Shown here: positions 34,348 to 45,520 of the stretch, in pieces
Numbering within the stretch: the stretch's first letter is position 1
Layout of the letters: each line of letters opens with the position of its first letter
Source of the DNA: Desulfovibrio sp.
GTDB lineage: Bacteria; Desulfobacterota; Desulfovibrionia; Desulfovibrionales; Desulfovibrionaceae
NCBI GenBank assembly: GCA_016218665.1
Contig: JACRDI010000001.1
Coordinates: 49,486-113,485, forward strand
Length of the DNA stretch: 64,000 nucleotides
Direction of reading: 5' to 3'
The notes under the pieces: generated by a model
What the model was told of the DNA's origin: nothing
Database searches by the model: none
Seen by the model: the letters and a program-made list of their open reading frames with translations, nothing else
Program-made: the position numbers and the translations under genes

Positions 34348-34818
34348 CTAGGGCTTCTTGGCCGTGGCCTGGCCGGTCTGGCCGGCCGAGTTGTCGCCCG
34401 GGGTCTTCTGCTCGCTGGACTCCGCCACCACGCCGAGCTTCTCTATGCCCACGGCCTTGATCTCGCCCATGATCTTGACCACCACGCCGTAGGGCACGTC
34501 CTTGTCCGCGCGGAGGTAGAGCTGCTTCTTCTGCGCCACCACGAGGTTCAGCAGATGGTTCTGCAAGTCCTCGAAGGGGACGCTGTATTCGTCAAGGAAG
34601 ATGCCGCCGTCCTTCTGCACGGTGAGGACCAGGTGGTCGCTGCCAGCGGGCAGGGTGCGCACGCTCCTGGTCTTGGGCAGGTCCACGTCCATGCCTTGCG
34701 TCAGCATGGGCGCGGTGACCATGAAGATGATGAGGAGCACCAGCATCACGTCCACGAAGGGCGTGACGTTGATCTCCGCCATGTAGCCGCGCGGGCCTTT
34801 GCCGACGCTTGCGCCCAT
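34348..34818 (-). CDS. tolR: TolR, ExbD/TolR family
   Basis: A 156-residue inner-membrane protein. One transmembrane helix holds the conserved Asp in INVTPFVDVMLVLLIIFMVT (~16-35), which is the proton-conducting residue. The periplasmic domain follows, with LYLRADKDVPYGVVVKIMGE near residue 108, and a short flexible tail ends the protein. With TolQ it forms the proton-driven motor that energises TolA. It starts 12 nt after tolQ. Confidence 0.95.
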   Translation of the reverse strand: MGASVGKGPRGYMAEINVTPFVDVMLVLLIIFMVTAPMLTQGMDVDLPKTRSVRTLPAGSDHLVLTVQKDGGIFLDEYSVPFEDLQNHLLNLVVAQKKQLYLRADKDVPYGVVVKIMGEIKAVGIEKLGVVAESSEQKTPGDNSAGQTGQATAKKP

Positions 34819-34830
34819 GAGGCCGGCCCC

Positions 34831-35532
34831 CTAGCGCTCGCGCGTGGAGCCCGAGGCCCAGGAGACCTCGCGCTCGACCCGGTTGAGGAACGCGCCGGCG
34901 AAATTGACGAGTTCGGTCTCCACCTCGCCCAGCATGGCCAGGAGGTAGTTGTAGGCGATGGTGGCGGGAATGGCGACCACAAGGCCGATGGCCGTGGTGA
35001 CCAGCGCCTCGGAGATGCCGGGGGCCACGGTGGCCAGCGCGGCCGACTGCGAAAGGCCGATGGAGTGGAAGGCGTGCATGATGCCCCACACCGTGCCGAA
35101 GAGCCCGATGAACGGGGCGGCGTTGGCGCAGGTGGCCAGGAAGGACAGCGAGCTCGACAGACGCTTCATTTCCTCGCTCACGCCCTGGCGCAGCACGCGC
35201 CGCAGGGTGTCCTTCACCAGCATGCGCTTGCGCTCGCGCTCGATGTCGGCCTTTTCCAGCTTGCGGAACTCGCCCACGGCCAGCAGGCCCACGCTGCTCA
35301 AGGGCGAGCTTTCGTCGCGGCTGATGGCCGAGAGGCCTTCCGAGAGGTCGGTGGCGTCGTTGAACAGCGCGTACCCGCGCGACACCTGTTTTTTGGTGCG
35401 GTTGTACAGGATGAGCTTGTGGAAGATGATGCTCCAGCTCCACAGGCTCATGCAGACGAGGAACACCAGGACGATCTGCACGCCCAGGGTGGCCCCCAGC
35501 ATCATGCCCAAGAATCCGCTTTCAGGAATCAT
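34831..35532 (-). CDS. tolQ: TolQ, proton channel subunit
   Basis: A 233-residue MotA/TolQ/ExbB family protein with three transmembrane helices: ~10-32, ~135-158 (FLATCANAAPFIGLFGTVWG) and ~170-195 (ISEALVTTAIGLVVAIPATI). The conserved GLFGTVWGIM motif and Thr residues lining the proton path are present. It opens the tol gene set; the PHP gene ends 67 nt upstream on the same strand. Confidence 0.95.
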   Translation of the reverse strand: MIPESGFLGMMLGATLGVQIVLVFLVCMSLWSWSIIFHKLILYNRTKKQVSRGYALFNDATDLSEGLSAISRDESSPLSSVGLLAVGEFRKLEKADIERERKRMLVKDTLRRVLRQGVSEEMKRLSSSLSFLATCANAAPFIGLFGTVWGIMHAFHSIGLSQSAALATVAPGISEALVTTAIGLVVAIPATIAYNYLLAMLGEVETELVNFAGAFLNRVEREVSWASGSTRER

Positions 35533-35599
35533 GCGTCTCTCTCCTTCCGGCTCTCGTGCCCGGGCCTGTCCGGCCGGGCGCGATGCATGCGTGAAAAAC

Positions 35600-36256
35600 C
35601 TAGCGCCCCTTGCGGCAGCGCTCCAGAATCATCCAGGCGTTCTGCGTGGCCAGGGCCACTTCCTCGGGCGTCAGCCCCGCGCCCATGCCCACCTTGTGGC
35701 GCATCTCGCGGGAAACGAGGTCGCCGGGGGCGTGGGCGTCGTTGTCGATGACGAGCCTGGCCCCGAAACGCCGGGCCAGCCTCGCCACATGGCCGTTGGC
35801 GTAGCTGTGGCCGCGCCGGGTGGTTATCTCAAGCGCGACACCGCGCTCCGCCGCGAGCTTCACCTCCACCTCGGTGATGAGCCCGGGGTGCGCCAGCACG
35901 TCAACTCCGGCCTCTATGGCCGCCAGGTTGGTGCCCTGGGCCACGGGCTCCACCACGGTCTCGCCGTGGCAGACCACGATCTGCGCCCCGGCCTTGCGGG
36001 CCATGTCCGCAAAGTCGGCCATGAGGGCCGGCGGCACGTGGGTCAGTTCCACCCCGGCCAGCACCTCCATGTCGAAGAAATGGGCGTAGGCGTCGGTCAG
36101 GCGGCGCACGTTCTCAAGGATGAACGAGATGTTGCTGGCGTCGGCGTGGTCGGTGATGGCGATGGCGCGGTAGCCCGCCACCTTGGCCCGGCGGATGAGC
36201 TCGGCCGGGATGAGTTCGCCGTCGCTGAAGGTGGTGTGGGTGTGCAGGTCGATCAT
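35600..36256 (-). CDS. PHP-domain phosphoesterase
   Basis: A 218-residue metal-dependent hydrolase of the PHP family, the group that includes histidinol phosphatase and the nucleoside 3',5'-bisphosphate phosphatase RnaAM/YciV. All four metal motifs are visible: DLHTHTTFSDGE (residues 3-14), AITDHAD (~35), VVCHGETV (~98) and DNDAHAPGD (~172). The ATG at 36256 is chosen because the protein then begins with the DLHTH motif; the open frame upstream is in the neighbouring gene. It lies between the bifunctional-nuclease gene (7 nt) and tolQ. The substrate is unknown. Confidence 0.88.
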   Translation of the reverse strand: MIDLHTHTTFSDGELIPAELIRRAKVAGYRAIAITDHADASNISFILENVRRLTDAYAHFFDMEVLAGVELTHVPPALMADFADMARKAGAQIVVCHGETVVEPVAQGTNLAAIEAGVDVLAHPGLITEVEVKLAAERGVALEITTRRGHSYANGHVARLARRFGARLVIDNDAHAPGDLVSREMRHKVGMGAGLTPEEVALATQNAWMILERCRKGR

Positions 36257-36263
36257 GACGCCC

Positions 36264-36755
36264 TCACATCTTGTATTTGAGATCGTCGGGCGAGAGCTTG
36301 TCCAGCTCGTCCGCCCACTTGTCGCGCTCGGGCTCGGCGAATTCGGCCTTGGCCCCTTCCAGGGTGCGGGTGCCCGCGGCGTCGAGCACGGCCTCGGCCA
36401 CGAAGATGGGCACGCCCAGGCGCGCGGCCAGGGCGATGGCGTCGGATGGCCGGCAGTCCACCCGCAAGTGTTTCTTGGCGTCCTTGGCCTCAAGCACCAG
36501 CTCGGCGTAGAAGGTGCCCTCGCGCAGGGCCACCACCTCCACGCCGGTCAGCTTCGCGCCCAGGGCCTCCACCACGCGGCCGATGAGGTCGTGGGTCATG
36601 GGCCGGGGGGTCTCCACGGCGTTGATGGCCAGCGAGATGGCCATGGCCTCCACCGGACCCACCCAGATGGGCAAAGCAAGGTCGCGGGCTTCATCCTTCA
36701 GGATGATGACCGGCGACTGGGCCTTCTCGTCCACGGCAAGGCCGAATATTTTCAT
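36264..36755 (-). CDS. bifunctional nuclease-fold protein (BFN, DUF151)
   Basis: A 163-residue protein of the DUF151/BFN family. Some members were reported to have DNase and RNase activity; most are uncharacterised. Family features are LPIWVGPVEAMAISLAI (~35-51), PRPMTHDLIGRVVEALGAKL (~58-77) and CRPSDAIALAARLGVPIFV (~107-125). The ATG at 36755 overlaps the region just after the miaB stop, so translation may be coupled. No strong ribosome site is visible. Confidence 0.88.
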   Translation of the reverse strand: MKIFGLAVDEKAQSPVIILKDEARDLALPIWVGPVEAMAISLAINAVETPRPMTHDLIGRVVEALGAKLTGVEVVALREGTFYAELVLEAKDAKKHLRVDCRPSDAIALAARLGVPIFVAEAVLDAAGTRTLEGAKAEFAEPERDKWADELDKLSPDDLKYKM

Positions 36756-36757
36756 CT

Positions 36758-38176
36758 CTACCACGGCTGGCCCACCCTTTCCCCGATGAGGGAGTGGTTC
36801 TTGGCCTCCACGATGCGCGCGCGCACCATGAGACCCGCCAACTCTCGCCCGCTTGTGCAGCCGTCCTCCAGGCGGATGTTCACCACCCGCCCGGCCTCGT
36901 CGCGGCCGCGCCATGAGGGGGTTCCGCCGTCCTGCCTGCGGCTCTTCGCCTCCAGCAAAACAACGGCTTCACGACCCTCAAGTCTTTTTAGAGTTTGTTT
37001 AGTAATGCCATTTTGCAAAGACTGCAAGCGCAACAGCCGCTCCTGGGCCACATCCCCAGGCACTTTGGGAGTCATGCGCACGGCGGCCACGCCGGGTCGG
37101 TCGGAATACCGGAAGGAGAAGCTGGACTCGAAGCCCACGCGCTCCATCATTTCAAGCGTTTGCGCAAAATCGTCCTCGGTTTCGCCGGGAAAGCCCACGA
37201 TGAGGTCCGTGGTGAGGGCCATGTCTGGTCGCGCAACGCGCAAGTCCTGCACGATCTGCAAATATTTCGAACGGTCGTACTTGCGGCCCATGCGCCTGAG
37301 CACCGCGTCGCTGCCGGCCTGCAGGGGCAGGTGCAGGGCCGGACAGAGGTTTTCCAGTTCGCCGAAGGCGCGGATGACCGCCGGGTCGATGTCCTTGGGG
37401 TGCGAGGTGGTGAAGCGCAGGCGCTCAAGGCCGGGGATGGCCGCCACCTGCCGCAAGAGTTGCGCGAAGCCCATGCCCAGGCCGCCGCTTTGGGCCGAGG
37501 GGTCCAGGCCGTAGCTGTTCACGTTCTGGCCCAGCAGGGTGATCTCCCGGGCGCCCTGCTCTACCCGGGCGCGGCACTCGGCCAGCACGGCCTCGGGCGC
37601 GCGGGACTTCTGCCTGCCGCGCGTGTAGGGCACGATGCAGTAGGCGCAGAAGTTGTCGCAGCCCTGCATGATGTTGACGAAGGCCTGGGCCGGCCCGGCG
37701 TCCGGCTCGCCCGCGTCGGCGTCGAAAGCCGGCGCGGGAGCTTCGGCCAGGGGGCTCAGCACGTCCTCGCGCTCCGGGTAGCTTGCCATGAAGTCCAGCA
37801 GAGTCTTGCGGGCCTTGGGGTCGGCCGCCAGCTCGTCCAGGGCGTCGGGCGCGCCGGCTATGCCGTCGGACCCGAACACCAGACGCACAAAGGGAAAACG
37901 GTCGAAGAAGCCCGCGCCGATCTGCTGGGCCACGCAGCCGCCCACGGCGGCCATGAGGCCGGGTTTCCCGCGCTGGTACGCGGCCAGGCGGCCGAGCTCG
38001 CTGTACACCTTCTGCTCCGGTTTCTCGCGCACGCTGCAGGTGTTGACCACGAACAGCCAGGCGTCCCGCTCCGCAACCTGCCGCCAGCCGCGCGCGCAAA
38101 GGGCGCGGGCCAGCCAGTCGGAGTCGCCCACGTTCATCTGGCAGCCGAAGGTGATGATATGAAAGGTCTTGTCCAA
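36758..38176 (-). CDS. miaB: tRNA-2-methylthio-N6-dimethylallyladenosine synthase
   Basis: A 472-residue radical-SAM methylthiotransferase that converts i6A37 to ms2i6A37 in tRNAs reading UNN codons. The N-terminal cluster cysteines are in FGCQMN, NTCSVREK and GGCVAQQ. The radical-SAM motif is CDNFCAYCIVPYTRG (~163-177), followed by the central barrel and a C-terminal TRAM domain (~405-470). It is the first gene of an apparent miaB-BFN-PHP-tol transcription unit. Confidence 0.95.
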   Translation of the reverse strand: MDKTFHIITFGCQMNVGDSDWLARALCARGWRQVAERDAWLFVVNTCSVREKPEQKVYSELGRLAAYQRGKPGLMAAVGGCVAQQIGAGFFDRFPFVRLVFGSDGIAGAPDALDELAADPKARKTLLDFMASYPEREDVLSPLAEAPAPAFDADAGEPDAGPAQAFVNIMQGCDNFCAYCIVPYTRGRQKSRAPEAVLAECRARVEQGAREITLLGQNVNSYGLDPSAQSGGLGMGFAQLLRQVAAIPGLERLRFTTSHPKDIDPAVIRAFGELENLCPALHLPLQAGSDAVLRRMGRKYDRSKYLQIVQDLRVARPDMALTTDLIVGFPGETEDDFAQTLEMMERVGFESSFSFRYSDRPGVAAVRMTPKVPGDVAQERLLRLQSLQNGITKQTLKRLEGREAVVLLEAKSRRQDGGTPSWRGRDEAGRVVNIRLEDGCTSGRELAGLMVRARIVEAKNHSLIGERVGQPW

Positions 38177-38389
38177 AGGTGCTCCGAAAGCGTTTCAATC
38201 AGGCGCGCGGCCCTTGCGGAAGCGGGCATAGACCCCTTCGGGCCGGAGGTCAACGCCTGGGAGGCGCCTGCCGCAATGGCCCCAGCGGAGCGCCGTACCG
38301 CAAAAACGCCGCGCATTCCGGCCCTGGGCGCGCGCTCCGGGGTCCCCTTTCCGGACGAACGCACCGGATGCCCCCGGACAAATGCTCCT

Positions 38390-39040
38390 TCATTTTTGGC
38401 GATTACCCAAAAATGGCACAAACATGGGCACGCGCCGGGCATAGTCGGCCCAGACATAGCCAAGTTCCCGCCGCAGGCGGCGCTCCTCCAGCACGGTGCC
38501 GATGACCATGTACAGGCAGCCGAACAGGGCGAACACGAAGCCGCCCAGGGTCTGCGAGGGCTGGCAGGCCAGGAACAGGATGCCGCCCGCGTGCATGGGG
38601 TGGCGCACCAGGGCGTAGGCCCCGGTGGTCTTGAAGTCGGCGTGGATGTCGCGCTCGTCGGGCACGCGGCCGCGCACGACGTCCACCAGCTGCGGCAGGC
38701 CCAGCATCTTGAGGCCCGCCACGCTCACCGCCGCCCAGCCCAGCAGGCCGATGCCGGCCAACTGCAGCAGATGCAGAAAATACTTCGGCGCGCCCTGCAG
38801 CGTCCAGAGCACCTGGGGCAGGTCCGGCTCCTTGGCCAGCACCAGCCAGAAGGTCCACAGGCTGATGACCGTGTAGGCGAAGGGATACAGGGCGTAGCGC
38901 GGGCCCAGGGCCAGCTCGAAGGCCGTCTTGATCCGCCGGGCGGCCATGACGCTGTGCAGCGCGCCCCAGCCCGTCCACAGGCCGAAGGCGTAGGCCGCGC
39001 CGGCAAGGGCCTCTGGCGCCAGGGCATTGGGATCCGTCAT
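38390..39040 (-). CDS. NnrU/ICMT-like membrane methyltransferase family protein
   Basis: A 216-residue protein with about five to six hydrophobic segments. The C-terminal half carries the isoprenylcysteine methyltransferase-like signature ALVRHPMHAGGILFL (~143-157) and LEERRLRRELGYVWADY (~185-201), with the Glu-Glu and Tyr typical of membrane SAM-dependent methyltransferases. NnrU is associated with nitrogen-oxide metabolism; other relatives methylate small lipids. The start overlaps the upstream kinase stop by 4 bp, so the three genes 40826-38390 form one coupled unit. Function unknown. Confidence 0.8.
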   Translation of the reverse strand: MTDPNALAPEALAGAAYAFGLWTGWGALHSVMAARRIKTAFELALGPRYALYPFAYTVISLWTFWLVLAKEPDLPQVLWTLQGAPKYFLHLLQLAGIGLLGWAAVSVAGLKMLGLPQLVDVVRGRVPDERDIHADFKTTGAYALVRHPMHAGGILFLACQPSQTLGGFVFALFGCLYMVIGTVLEERRLRRELGYVWADYARRVPMFVPFLGNRQK

Positions 39041-39681
39041 GCGGCGTCCCCGCGCTCCGGCGGCAGGCCGGGCAGCCAGGCGTCCAGGAAGTGCAGCACG
39101 GCGCGGGCGTTCTCCTCCACGGGCTTCATGGCGTCCAGCACGCACTCGGCGTCCGGGTTCTCCTCGTACTGCACGTCGACGCCCACCACCTGGCCCAGGC
39201 CGGGCACGGCGACGCCCGTGCGCCTGCGCTCCAGGGCTTTCTGGTACATGCCGGGGATGACGTAGCCCTTGTGCTGGGCCTGGTGCACGGCGCGCATGGC
39301 CTCGCGGCGCATGGCCTCGTGCAGGGGGCAGCGCACCAGCACCTCGGCGAAGCGGGGAACCACCGCGCGGGCCTCCTGGCGCATGGCCAGCCGGTGGGCC
39401 GTGGCGTCGATGATGACCGCGCGCCCCTGGGCCGTCAGGTCGGCCGCCTCGCGCACGAGGAAGGCGTACGCCTGGGCGCGTTCCTCCGCCGTGTACTGCG
39501 GATGCGGGAAATAGGCCCTGCGGCGCTCGTCCATGGCCAGCAGGTCCACCTCCACCCCGCGGGCGGAGAGTTCCCCGCGCACAGCGCGGGCGATGGTGCT
39601 CTTGCCGCAGCCGGGCAGGCCAGTGAACCACAGGGCCCAGCCCGTGCTGGGCGGGCCCGTCTCGTGCGATGCCGCGCTCAT
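39037..39681 (-). CDS. APS-kinase-like P-loop kinase
   Basis: A 214-residue soluble kinase. Walker A is GLPGCGKST (~20-28). A region like the lid and substrate site of adenylylsulfate kinase follows (LLAMDERRRAYFPHPQYTAE, ~46-65), then VIIDATAHRLAMRQEAR and VRCPLHEAMRRE. True APS kinases have DGD at the position read here as MDE, and the following FISP-type segment differs, so the substrate may not be adenylylsulfate. It is sandwiched, with 4-bp overlaps on both sides, between an APH-like kinase and an NnrU-like membrane protein. APH-like and P-loop kinases are found fused in some bacteria, which supports a joint role. Confidence 0.75.
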   Translation of the reverse strand: MSAASHETGPPSTGWALWFTGLPGCGKSTIARAVRGELSARGVEVDLLAMDERRRAYFPHPQYTAEERAQAYAFLVREAADLTAQGRAVIIDATAHRLAMRQEARAVVPRFAEVLVRCPLHEAMRREAMRAVHQAQHKGYVIPGMYQKALERRRTGVAVPGLGQVVGVDVQYEENPDAECVLDAMKPVEENARAVLHFLDAWLPGLPPERGDAA

Positions 39682-40826
39682 GCCTGTCCTCCGTCGCATT
39701 CCTCGATGTAGCGGCACACATTGCGCCAGTCGAAGACATCGTCCTCCAGCACGCGGAAGATGAAGCGCACAAGGGCCGCGCGCACGGTTTCCGGGTGGTT
39801 GGGGTACCATTCGGGCGAGACGATGACCAGGCCCCGGAACACGAAGAAAGGAGCCAGGGCCCGCAACGCCTCCTGGTCGCCGCTGCGCTCCAAGTATTCG
39901 GTGAACAGGATGTCCCAGAGCTCGGCGAAGGGGCCCTGGAACAGCGGGCCCGGCCTGGCCCCGTCCGGGTTGTGCAGCAGGCCGAAGAGCAGGTAGTTGG
40001 CCGCCAGCGAGGCCAGGTCCCCGGCGGGCTCGCCCCACTCGCCCCGGCTGCGGTCCAGCACGGAAAACTCGCGGCTCTCCTTGTCAGGGCCATCCACCAG
40101 CCCCTCCACCAGGATGTTCCAGGGGTGCACGTCGCCGTGCACGGCCGAAAGGCGGTGGGCGAAGCCCCTGAGCCGCCAGCGCCAGTCGATGAGGCGCTTT
40201 TCCAGGCGGACGAAGTCGCCGTCGGACACGAAGGGACAGGGATGCGGAAAGGCCTCGTCCACCAGGCCCATGATGCACTCGCTGGCGCCCAGCAGGTTGC
40301 GCAGGTGGCGGTAGTACAGGTCCGGGTCGTTCTTCTTCTGGGCGTGGATTTCCGCCAGCCAGCGGGCCAGGGAGCGGGCCATGTCCCGGTCCGCCGGGCG
40401 GTAGTCGCCGCCGCTGATGCGCTCCAGATCCAGGAAGTAGTCGTAGCCCGTGAGCTTCTCGTTCATGATGAAGAACTCGCGGGGCTCGGCCACGGGGATG
40501 AGGCGGTTCTGCGCGTCCACGTAGCCCAGGCCCATGGGCCGCACGTGGCGCGGCAGCAGGGCGGAGGTCTCGAACTGGAACATGAGGATGGCGGCGCGGT
40601 CCCAGTAGAACTGGTGGCCGTACTTGTCGCCGCGCATGACGGAGAGCACGCCCTCGCGCGGCTCGCCGTCCACGGTGAAGCGCACGAGCAAGGGCTTGCC
40701 GTAGCCGAAGCGCTTGATGCCTTGCTTGTCCAGGGTGCCGATGGCTCCCAGGTCCGCCAGCTCCGCGCCCGGCCCGAAGGCCAGACGCAGATACCGGGCG
40801 ACGTTCTCGGGCTTCAGGTCGATCAT
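39678..40826 (-). CDS. aminoglycoside-phosphotransferase-like (APH) kinase
   Basis: A 382-residue protein-kinase-fold phosphotransferase. The catalytic Brenner motif is AVHGDVHPWNILVE (~230-243) and the metal-binding motif is VLDRSRGEWGEPAGDLASLA (~259-278), where the usual Asp-Phe/Glu is Asp-Arg-Ser. The N-terminal lobe includes LKPENVARYLRLAF and MNEKLTGYDYFLDLE. It is the first gene of the coupled trio and is unlikely to be a drug-resistance gene in this setting. The substrate may be a sugar, choline-like or polyol group. Confidence 0.78.
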   Translation of the reverse strand: MIDLKPENVARYLRLAFGPGAELADLGAIGTLDKQGIKRFGYGKPLLVRFTVDGEPREGVLSVMRGDKYGHQFYWDRAAILMFQFETSALLPRHVRPMGLGYVDAQNRLIPVAEPREFFIMNEKLTGYDYFLDLERISGGDYRPADRDMARSLARWLAEIHAQKKNDPDLYYRHLRNLLGASECIMGLVDEAFPHPCPFVSDGDFVRLEKRLIDWRWRLRGFAHRLSAVHGDVHPWNILVEGLVDGPDKESREFSVLDRSRGEWGEPAGDLASLAANYLLFGLLHNPDGARPGPLFQGPFAELWDILFTEYLERSGDQEALRALAPFFVFRGLVIVSPEWYPNHPETVRAALVRFIFRVLEDDVFDWRNVCRYIEECDGGQA

Positions 40827-40893
40827 GGCTGCCCTCCTGCGGGAGGCGGCCGCAAGCGGTCAAGAACCGCGCGCAGGCGGGGTCGGGCCGGCG

Positions 40894-41829
40894 CTAGATG
40901 CTCTTGCCGAAGACCGCCGTAAGCTTCTCGTTGAACTGGGCCATGGTGAAGCTGTGCTCCTGGGTGCCCTTTTGCGCCACGCAGAAGGCCGCGCACACGC
41001 TGCCCAGCTCCGCGGCCTCGGCCAGGGGCTTGCCCAGGCACAGGCCCTTCAGGAGGCCGGCGCGGTAGGCGTCGCCCGCGCCCGTGGGGTCAAGGGCCTT
41101 GTCCACCTTCACCGGCGAGACTTTGGTTTCCCTGCTTCCTTCCGCGATGAGGCTGCCGTGCTCGCCCAGGGTGGTGACGAGCGCGCCCGTGCGCTTCAGA
41201 AGCTCCGCCCGGGAAAGGCCCGTGGCCTTCACCACCAGCTCCAGCTCGTAGTCGTTGGTGCACAGGGCGAAGGAGCCGTCGATGGCGCTCGCCATCTGCT
41301 CGCCGGTCAGCGCGGTGATCTGCTGGCCGGGATCGAAGATGTAGGGGATGCAGGCCTTTTTGAAGTAGGCGGGCAGTTCCACCATGTCCTGCACGTTGCC
41401 CGGGGAGATGATGGCCATGACCGGGCCGTCGTGCTTCTCCGGAAATTTGTATCCGCAGCGCTCGCGCATGGCGCCGGGGTTGAAGCCGGTGATCTGGTTG
41501 TCGGTCTCGTCGGTGGTGATGTAGGCCCCGGCGGTGAACTGGCTTTCCACGGTGCGGATGCCGGAGAGGGACAGGCCCAGGCCCTTCAGGCGCTCGGCGT
41601 AGGGGGCGAAGTCCCTGCCGGCGCAGCCGAGGATGATGGGCTTTTCGCCCATGAGGGACAGGTTGTAGGCGATGTTGCCGGCCGTGCCGCCGAAGTACTC
41701 GTTCAGCCCGTCCACCAGGAAGCACACGTTCAGGATGTGGATCTTGTCCGGCAGGATGTGGTCGGCGAACTTGCCGGGAAAGTTCATGATGCGGTCGAGG
41801 GCGAGGGAGCCGGAAACGTAGAGCTGCAT
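40894..41829 (-). CDS. PfkB family carbohydrate/nucleoside kinase
   Basis: A 311-residue ribokinase-fold kinase. The N-terminal signature is EYFGGTAGNIAYNLSLMGEK (~44-63) and the C-terminal signature with the catalytic Asp is DPTGAGDAYRAGLL (~247-260). It resembles adenosine kinase-type PfkB members, but the substrate cannot be read from the sequence. It lies 67 nt upstream (in transcription) of the APH-like gene and 40 nt after cutA, so all of 42488-38390 could be one unit. Confidence 0.9.
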   Translation of the reverse strand: MQLYVSGSLALDRIMNFPGKFADHILPDKIHILNVCFLVDGLNEYFGGTAGNIAYNLSLMGEKPIILGCAGRDFAPYAERLKGLGLSLSGIRTVESQFTAGAYITTDETDNQITGFNPGAMRERCGYKFPEKHDGPVMAIISPGNVQDMVELPAYFKKACIPYIFDPGQQITALTGEQMASAIDGSFALCTNDYELELVVKATGLSRAELLKRTGALVTTLGEHGSLIAEGSRETKVSPVKVDKALDPTGAGDAYRAGLLKGLCLGKPLAEAAELGSVCAAFCVAQKGTQEHSFTMAQFNEKLTAVFGKSI

Positions 41830-41869
41830 GAATCCTCCAGATGAGGCGGACGGGCCGCCGGAATGTGCG

Positions 41870-42196
41870 CTATTTGGGGCCGGCCGCGGTCTCGTCCGCT
41901 ATCCAGCGCAAAAAGTCCGGGTTGCCCGAGGCGATGGGCAGGGCCACCACGCAGGGGCATTCGTAGCTGTGGGCGCGGGTGAGCGCCTGGGTGAGGGGCT
42001 CCACCAACTCCTCCGTGGTCTTGAGGATGAGCACCACCTCGTCGGCGTTCTCCAGCTTTCCCCGCCACCAGTACAGCGAACGCATGCCCGGCAGGATGTT
42101 GGCGCAGGCGGCCAGCCGTCCCTCCACCGCGAGCCTGGCCAGGCGTTCGGCCTCGGCCATGCTTGGCGCGGTGACGTAGACGAGCTGCGCGGCCAT
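41870..42196 (-). CDS. cutA: divalent-cation tolerance protein CutA
   Basis: A 108-residue trimeric cytoplasmic protein. Diagnostic motifs are LVYVTAPSMAEAERLARLAV (~5-24), AACANILPGMRSLYWWRGKL (~30-49) and HSYECPCVVALPI (~77-89). The family affects copper and divalent-metal tolerance by an unclear mechanism. It follows the cytochrome gene after 7 nt. Confidence 0.94.
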   Translation of the reverse strand: MAAQLVYVTAPSMAEAERLARLAVEGRLAACANILPGMRSLYWWRGKLENADEVVLILKTTEELVEPLTQALTRAHSYECPCVVALPIASGNPDFLRWIADETAAGPK

Positions 42197-42203
42197 GCTC
42201 CCC

Positions 42204-42488
42204 CTACTGGCAGAGAGGCTTGGCGCCGGGCTTGGCCGTGGCGAGATATTCGGCGATGGTGGTCACCTCGGCGTCGGTCATCTGCGCGCCGTTGCCCTGC
42301 ATGCGCTGCACGGTCTGCAGCCAGACCTCCGGCGTGCGCTTGCCCAGCTTCTCGCAGATGCGCTCTGTGCTGTGGCAGGCGGAGCAGGCCTTGGCGGCCA
42401 GCTTGGCCGCGCTGGCCTGGGCGTACACCAGGGAGGCGAGCATAAGCAGGGTGTAGGAGCCGATGGCGAAAATAACGAGTTTTTTCAA
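42204..42488 (-). CDS. small periplasmic c-type cytochrome
   Basis: A 94-residue monoheme cytochrome. A signal peptide (KKLVIFAIGSYTLLMLASLV, ~2-21) is followed by the heme motif CSACH (~36-40). Met in MQGNGAQM is the likely distal ligand. The TTG at 42488 is chosen because it opens directly with a Lys-Lys signal peptide and has GAGGG upstream; a longer frame would add a non-signal tail. It could pass electrons in the periplasm. It is divergent from nth. Confidence 0.85.
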   Translation of the reverse strand: MKKLVIFAIGSYTLLMLASLVYAQASAAKLAAKACSACHSTERICEKLGKRTPEVWLQTVQRMQGNGAQMTDAEVTTIAEYLATAKPGAKPLCQ

Positions 42489-42589
42489 TGCGCTGCCCTC
42501 GCGTTGATGCGTTCTGCGCGGGGCACTGCGCGGCGCCCCCGCATCCCCAATTTCAATCACACTTCCCTGTTCCTGGCAATACGAAATGA

Positions 42590-45429
<2,840 letters not shown>

Positions 45430-45520
45430 GGGCGGCGTTGACGGCGGCGCCAGAGACGCCAGCCATGTCTACCGGCGTGCCTAAGGGCGATTCGGGGGCG
45501 CTGGCGGGGAAACGCGGGGG

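Noticed and set aside
32320..35751. A 1143-codon open frame on the plus strand across the tol genes
   Set aside because: It is antisense to tolB, tolA, tolR and tolQ, which have clear family motifs. Long antisense frames are expected at this GC content, and its composition (Gly/Ala/His/Leu-rich) is that of a mirror frame.
39678..40826. Aminoglycoside resistance gene
   Set aside because: The fold matches APH, but the sequence is not close to any resistance enzyme I recognise and it sits in a coupled metabolic-looking operon.
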